A DNA stretch of 64,000 nt from Actinopolyspora alba. Lineage in GTDB: Bacteria > Actinomycetota > Actinomycetes > Mycobacteriales > Pseudonocardiaceae. Made by a program: the position numbers and the translations under genes. The stretch is taken from the NCBI RefSeq assembly GCF_900112765.1, contig NZ_FOMZ01000016.1, positions 59,329-123,328 of the forward strand, given 5' to 3'. Below the pieces are notes generated by a model. The model was not told the DNA's origin. It ran no database searches and saw only the letters and a program-made list of their open reading frames with translations. Shown here piece after piece: positions 61,008 to 64,000 of this stretch (positions within the stretch are counted from its first letter, which is position 1; every line of letters begins with the position of its first letter).

Positions 61008-61439
61008 AGCTCCTGCTCCCGACACACCTCCACACGGTTCACGACCACGAAACTCCCGGTAAGGAACTCGATTTCGCGCCACCCCGATCCCGGGGAGGCG
61101 AGTACCGCGTCGCCCCGTGAAGCCGCGTGCCCGGCGACATCCCGCCCGACACCGGACACGGGTGCACCGCCGGTGGCCGACGCGCCTCGGACCACTCCGC
61201 TCGACACACCGTGCTTCGCACGGGCTTTCCCCCTCACCGCTTCCTGCCGCACCCGGACCACCGCTGTCGATCGACGACGTCCGCGTGGCAGGAGCGATAT
61301 CGGTCGCCGGGACGGAAACCGTTCTCGGTTGAATCGGTACAGCATCCCGAAACGACGCCGACCACCGGGTATGTCACGCACAACAGTCGCGGCGCGTTCA
61401 CACCGCTCCCCCGCTTCGAGCTTATCCCCACCGCTACCT
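61008..61439. other. Intergenic region
   Basis: No gene seen between the micro-zinc-finger gene and the promoter at 61440. The sensor gene's frame is open back to 61127 but with untypical composition and no SD. Confidence 0.4.
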
Positions 61440-61495
61440 TTGACAGGCATATCCTCCTCCTGTCAGTATTTTCTTACACCTGGAAAAAGTTCCAG
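61440..61495 (+). promoter_or_regulatory. Promoter with overlapping dyads upstream of the sensor-domain module
   Basis: TTGACA (61440-61445), 18-nt spacer, CAGTAT (61464-61469). The arms TGACAGG (61441-61447) and CCTGTCA (61459-61465), 11 nt apart, cover the -35 and spacer. A second dyad CTGGAA-AAAG-TTCCAG (61480-61495) sits just past the predicted start point. The local drop in GC marks it clearly. A repressor site is likely; the winged-helix gene downstream is a candidate. Confidence 0.6.
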
Positions 61496-61588
61496 CCATC
61501 GAGGCGGTGCGGAACGAAGTCCAGGACTGGGGCCGCGGGAACGAACCGAGACCGGCTGAACCTTCGATCGGAGTTCCGGGAGCTTTTC

Positions 61589-62386
61589 ATGACCGATTCA
61601 CGGGAGCGTCGAGAAAGCGGCGGGCGGAGATGGCGTCCACTGCTGCTGTCCGGACGGCCGTGGGCGGCGACGCTCTACCTGTTGAGCTACTCCGTGATCG
61701 GCACCCTGTTGTTCAGCCTGGTGCTGACGAGCGTGTTGGTCGCCGCGACCCTGAGCATCGTGTGGGTGGGACTCCCGCTGCTGGTAGCGGTGGCGGTACT
61801 GACCCGGGGGTGCGCGGCGATCGAACGATGGCGCGCGCTGCTGGTGACGGATCTCGTACCGGCCGTTCACCGCACGGTTCACGGCCGTGGAATCACGGCA
61901 CAGCTCAGAACGAGGTGGTCGGATCCGGCCACTCTTCGCGCCTGCGGCTACCTGATCCTGATGTACGTGCCGTTGCTGATACTGGACACCGCCGTCGTGG
62001 CACTCTGGTTGTCCGTCGTCGGAATGGTGACGGTTCCACTGTGGTTCTGGGCGATTCCGCAGAACGGTGGCCACGGAGTGATGATCGGCTACCGGCCGGA
62101 TGCGCCGGACACCACGAGTTTCGCCTTCGGAGACGGCTCGTTCGGGCTGTGGATAGGGGATCTGCCCACCGCCCTGTTCGCGGCCGCGTTGTTCCTGGTC
62201 CTGGCCTTCGTCCTCGCACACCTGGTAGTGGCTGTCGCCGAGTCGCACGGCAGAGTGGTGCGCTCGCTGCTGGGGTCACCCACCGATCCGCTGGCGACCG
62301 TCAGGCGGACACTGGACGAACCCGGTCCGCTCCACGGCGGGACACCTTCGGAAGCCGGAAGCCGCGGTGGTATCGGCAACCGGTGA
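61589..62386 (+). CDS. Stand-alone 'Sensor' domain membrane protein
   Basis: 265 aa from the ATG at 61589 (GGGAG upstream). TM pairs around LYLLSYSVIGTLLFSLVLTSVLVAATLSIVWVGLPLLVAVAVLTRG and LILMYVPLLILDTAVVALWLSVVGMVTVPLWFWAIP, plus a last TM (LFAAALFLVLAFVLAHLVVAV). This is the putative-sensor domain usually fused to histidine kinases, here without kinase parts. Confidence 0.82.
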   Translation: MTDSRERRESGGRRWRPLLLSGRPWAATLYLLSYSVIGTLLFSLVLTSVLVAATLSIVWVGLPLLVAVAVLTRGCAAIERWRALLVTDLVPAVHRTVHGRGITAQLRTRWSDPATLRACGYLILMYVPLLILDTAVVALWLSVVGMVTVPLWFWAIPQNGGHGVMIGYRPDAPDTTSFAFGDGSFGLWIGDLPTALFAAALFLVLAFVLAHLVVAVAESHGRVVRSLLGSPTDPLATVRRTLDEPGPLHGGTPSEAGSRGGIGNR

Positions 62387-62462
62387 ACGCCATCCCCGTT
62401 CGGAGCACCCGCGAAGCGACGGGAAAATCGGTCGGACGAGAAACCGCCCGCGGGGGTGAAAT

Positions 62463-62774
62463 CTGAACAGCGAGGAGCTGCTGAACTTCCTTTCCGCGGT
62501 GGGACACTCCCACCGGCTGCGCATCATCGCCGCGCTTTCCAGCGGCCGGGTGCACGTGAGCGAGCTCGCCCGCAATCTCGGGCTGTCCCGGCCGTTGCTG
62601 TACATGCACCTCGACCGGCTGGAGAAAGCGGGACTGGTGCGCGGCCGGCTGGAACTGTCCCCCGACGGCAAGGCCATGAAATATTTCGAACTCGTCGACT
62701 TCGGGCTACATCTGACACCGGAAACCGTCATAGCGGCTCTGGACGCCGACGAGCGGGAAACCAAGGACGAATGA
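62463..62774 (+). CDS. Winged-helix (ArsR-like) regulator
   Basis: 103 aa if translation starts at CTG 62463, 4-5 nt after GGGGGTG; a GTG at 62499 would remove the conserved LNSEELLNFLSAVGHSHRLRII opening. Winged helix: HRLRIIAALSSGRVHVSELARNLGLSRPLLYMHLDRLEKAGLVRGRLELSPDGKAMKYFEL. No metal-binding Cys. May repress the dyad-bearing promoter upstream. Confidence 0.8.
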   Translation: MNSEELLNFLSAVGHSHRLRIIAALSSGRVHVSELARNLGLSRPLLYMHLDRLEKAGLVRGRLELSPDGKAMKYFELVDFGLHLTPETVIAALDADERETKDE

Positions 62775-62786
62775 AGGGATCGGGGC

Positions 62787-63020
62787 ATGAGCGGCGCCGT
62801 GACTGCCATCCTGATCGTGCTGATCGCCGTCGGGGGACTCACGACAGGAGTCGTCACCTATTTCCGGCTGCAACGACACCGGGCCGACGCCGTGGCCATG
62901 GCGAACTACCGCAAGCTCGCCGAGGAGGCAGTGGCTCGCCAGGAGGCGGTGGAGAACCGGCTGCGGGAACTCGACTCCAGACTCACGGAGATCGAGCGGA
63001 TGCTGCGCAGCATCGACTGA
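62787..63020 (+). CDS. Small TM plus coiled-coil protein
   Basis: 77 aa. One TM (AVTAILIVLIAVGGLTTGVVTYF), then a charged coiled coil (YRKLAEEAVARQEAVENRLRELDSRLTEIERML). 12 nt after the regulator gene, so probably one operon with it and the sensor protein. Function unknown. Confidence 0.75.
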   Translation: MSGAVTAILIVLIAVGGLTTGVVTYFRLQRHRADAVAMANYRKLAEEAVARQEAVENRLRELDSRLTEIERMLRSID

Positions 63021-63163
63021 GCGGATTTTCGGCCGACCGCTCCGGACTCTCACACGTCGAATCGCGGAACGACGGAGGAGGCTCGGGGCACGGAGCGAAG
63101 TGCGGCAAAGGTGTGGGGACGATCTCGGTTGGATCTCCCCACGTGTCCGCTGCGCTGGGGTGT

Positions 63164-63191
63164 TGGTGGGACGGGTGGGACTTGAACCCAC
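63164..63191 (-). other. tRNA 3'-end remnant (attachment site of a second element)
   Basis: Minus strand: T-stem GTGGG, loop TTCAAGT, CCCAC, acceptor strand CCGTCCC, discriminator A and CCA. There is no anticodon arm or 5' half next to it. This is the footprint left by an element integrated into a tRNA 3' end; the rebuilt tRNA should be at the element's far end, right of the window. Confidence 0.75.
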
Positions 63192-63216
63192 GACAAGACG
63201 AATAGTGGGTCGGTTC

Positions 63217-63321
63217 CTGCCGTCGTTTGCCGGTGGGTGCCGATACCCGCTGTCACCTGGCTCGATGCCGCCTCCGCACCGGTCGCTGTGGCTGGCCGGT
63301 GCTCGTCGTCTGCCGTCGTTT
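63217..63321. repeat. Direct repeats next to the tRNA remnant
   Basis: CTGCCGTCGTTT occurs at 63217-63228 and 63310-63321. Direct repeats next to an att site often are integrase arm-binding sites. The remaining 63021-63407 gap has no gene. Confidence 0.55.
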
Positions 63322-63407
63322 TGTGTGGGAAAAGTGTGGCGGCACCGGCTACGACTGCTTAAGGGGAACCGGCCACTTGGTGTGGCTGGACTCCTTATGA
63401 TCTTGGC

Positions 63408-64000
63408 ATGGTGTCTGATGCCTCCTCACTGGAAGACAGGTTGGCCAATGCAGCGCGAACGGGCGAACTGCTCGACGTCAGTGATAAAATTGATCGCCGG
63501 ATTCCGGCAATCGCGATCCGTAAGTTGCTGTTCGGTTCAGATGCGGAAAGTATCGACCCGCGGGGAGTGCGGCTGCAGGGTGCTTACATCACCGGAGAAC
63601 TGGACCTCATCGATGTACGAACTGCCGTGCCCTTGACGCTGCACCAGTGCGAGTTCGAAAAGGGCATCAAGGCCATGCGCGCTCACTTTCCACATTTAGA
63701 CCTGTCCCGAAGCCGGTTTCCTCATTTGGACGCTGATGATCTCGCCTGCGAACACAACATCTCTCTACGGGAGATTCATAGCGAGTGGCTGAGTCTGGTG
63801 GACACCAACATCATCGGCGATCTCAGCCTTAGAAGCGCCGAGATGACCGCAACCGGTAAGCCTGCTCTCAACATGGCGGGGAGTATCATCGGTGGCGATC
63901 TCCTTCTCAATAAAGAATTCATCGCTAGCTCCGACAGTCAGCTAGGCACGCTCCGGCTTCTCGGGGCTAGCATCACCGGACAACTTGACCTGTCCGGAGC
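63408..64000 (+). CDS. Beta-helix-repeat protein (3' truncated by window end)
   Basis: 197 codons visible, still open. After a ~50-residue N-terminal region (LEDRLANAARTGELLDVSDKIDRR), the sequence repeats LxGAyITGxLDL-type units of about 20-25 residues: RLQGAYITGELDL, VDTNIIGDLSL, AGSIIGGDLLL, LLGASITGQLDLSG. This resembles pentapeptide-like/right-handed beta-helix proteins annotated vaguely in Streptomyces. Lower GC and unusual codons (TTA, AAA, AAT) support recent transfer. Confidence 0.8.
   Translation, partial: MVSDASSLEDRLANAARTGELLDVSDKIDRRIPAIAIRKLLFGSDAESIDPRGVRLQGAYITGELDLIDVRTAVPLTLHQCEFEKGIKAMRAHFPHLDLSRSRFPHLDADDLACEHNISLREIHSEWLSLVDTNIIGDLSLRSAEMTATGKPALNMAGSIIGGDLLLNKEFIASSDSQLGTLRLLGASITGQLDLSG

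Noticed and set aside
61127..61588. N-terminal extension of the sensor-domain protein
   Set aside because: No SD, unusual composition, and the strong promoter with its dyads lies inside it; the ATG at 61589 fits the family start.
63164..63191. Intact tRNA gene
   Set aside because: Only the T-arm and acceptor 3' strand are present; no D-arm, anticodon arm or 5' acceptor strand is adjacent.

Overview
The window is high-GC actinobacterial DNA. The fasR-fabD-fabH-acpP-fabF-accD cluster, an FMN-riboswitch-controlled ribM, homodimeric-type aceE, ahpE, DUF3052, DUF3145 and DUF3263 genes, and many GTG/TTG starts point to a mycelial actinomycete. Pseudonocardiales (Saccharopolyspora/Actinopolyspora-like) is my best guess, at low confidence.

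Layout: (1) 1-2464: the 3' part of a RiPP-type protein methyltransferase gene, a terminator hairpin, then an overlapping two-gene unit in which an unrecognised protein is followed by a PIN-domain protein. (2) About 2500-35960: a nearly complete siphovirus prophage inserted at the 3' end of a tRNA-Val(TAC) gene. Late genes run leftwards from 20713 to 2512: HNH, small and large terminase, portal, MuF-like protein, scaffold, P22-type coat, connectors, tail tube, tail chaperones with a probable -1 frameshift, tape measure, tail tip, amidase and holin. The early/replication operon runs leftwards from 33495 to 21044. It carries a Cro-like XRE protein, many small overlapping genes, a sliding-clamp-like protein, an HNH protein, an antirepressor and a RuvC-like resolvase. 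A divergent lysogeny arm (XRE repressor, membrane protein) meets a tyrosine integrase next to the tRNA. Repeated operator-like motifs lie between the two XRE genes. No second att copy is visible, so the left end is probably upstream of the window or has decayed.

(3) 35989-63163: host chromosome. It holds ahpE, DUF3052, aceE, ribM with its FMN riboswitch, a DUF3263 gene, the FasR-controlled type II fatty-acid synthase operon ending in accD, a two-component system divergent from an FtsX-type ABC exporter, DUF3145, a flavoprotein disulfide reductase, a membrane protein, an ECF sigma factor with a beta-propeller partner, an F420-type oxidoreductase, pobA, a tiny CPxCG protein, and a module of membrane sensor-domain protein, winged-helix regulator and membrane coiled-coil protein preceded by a strong promoter with overlapping dyads.

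(4) From 63164: a 28-nt tRNA 3'-end remnant followed by direct repeats and an atypical beta-helix-repeat gene running off the edge. This looks like the start of a second integrated element.

Most noteworthy: the immunity-region operators; the early-region gaps filled with hairpins, one of them a 22-nt dyad that is operator-like on one strand and terminator-like on the other; a candidate small RNA; and short genes of 27, 45 and 59 codons that are easily overlooked.
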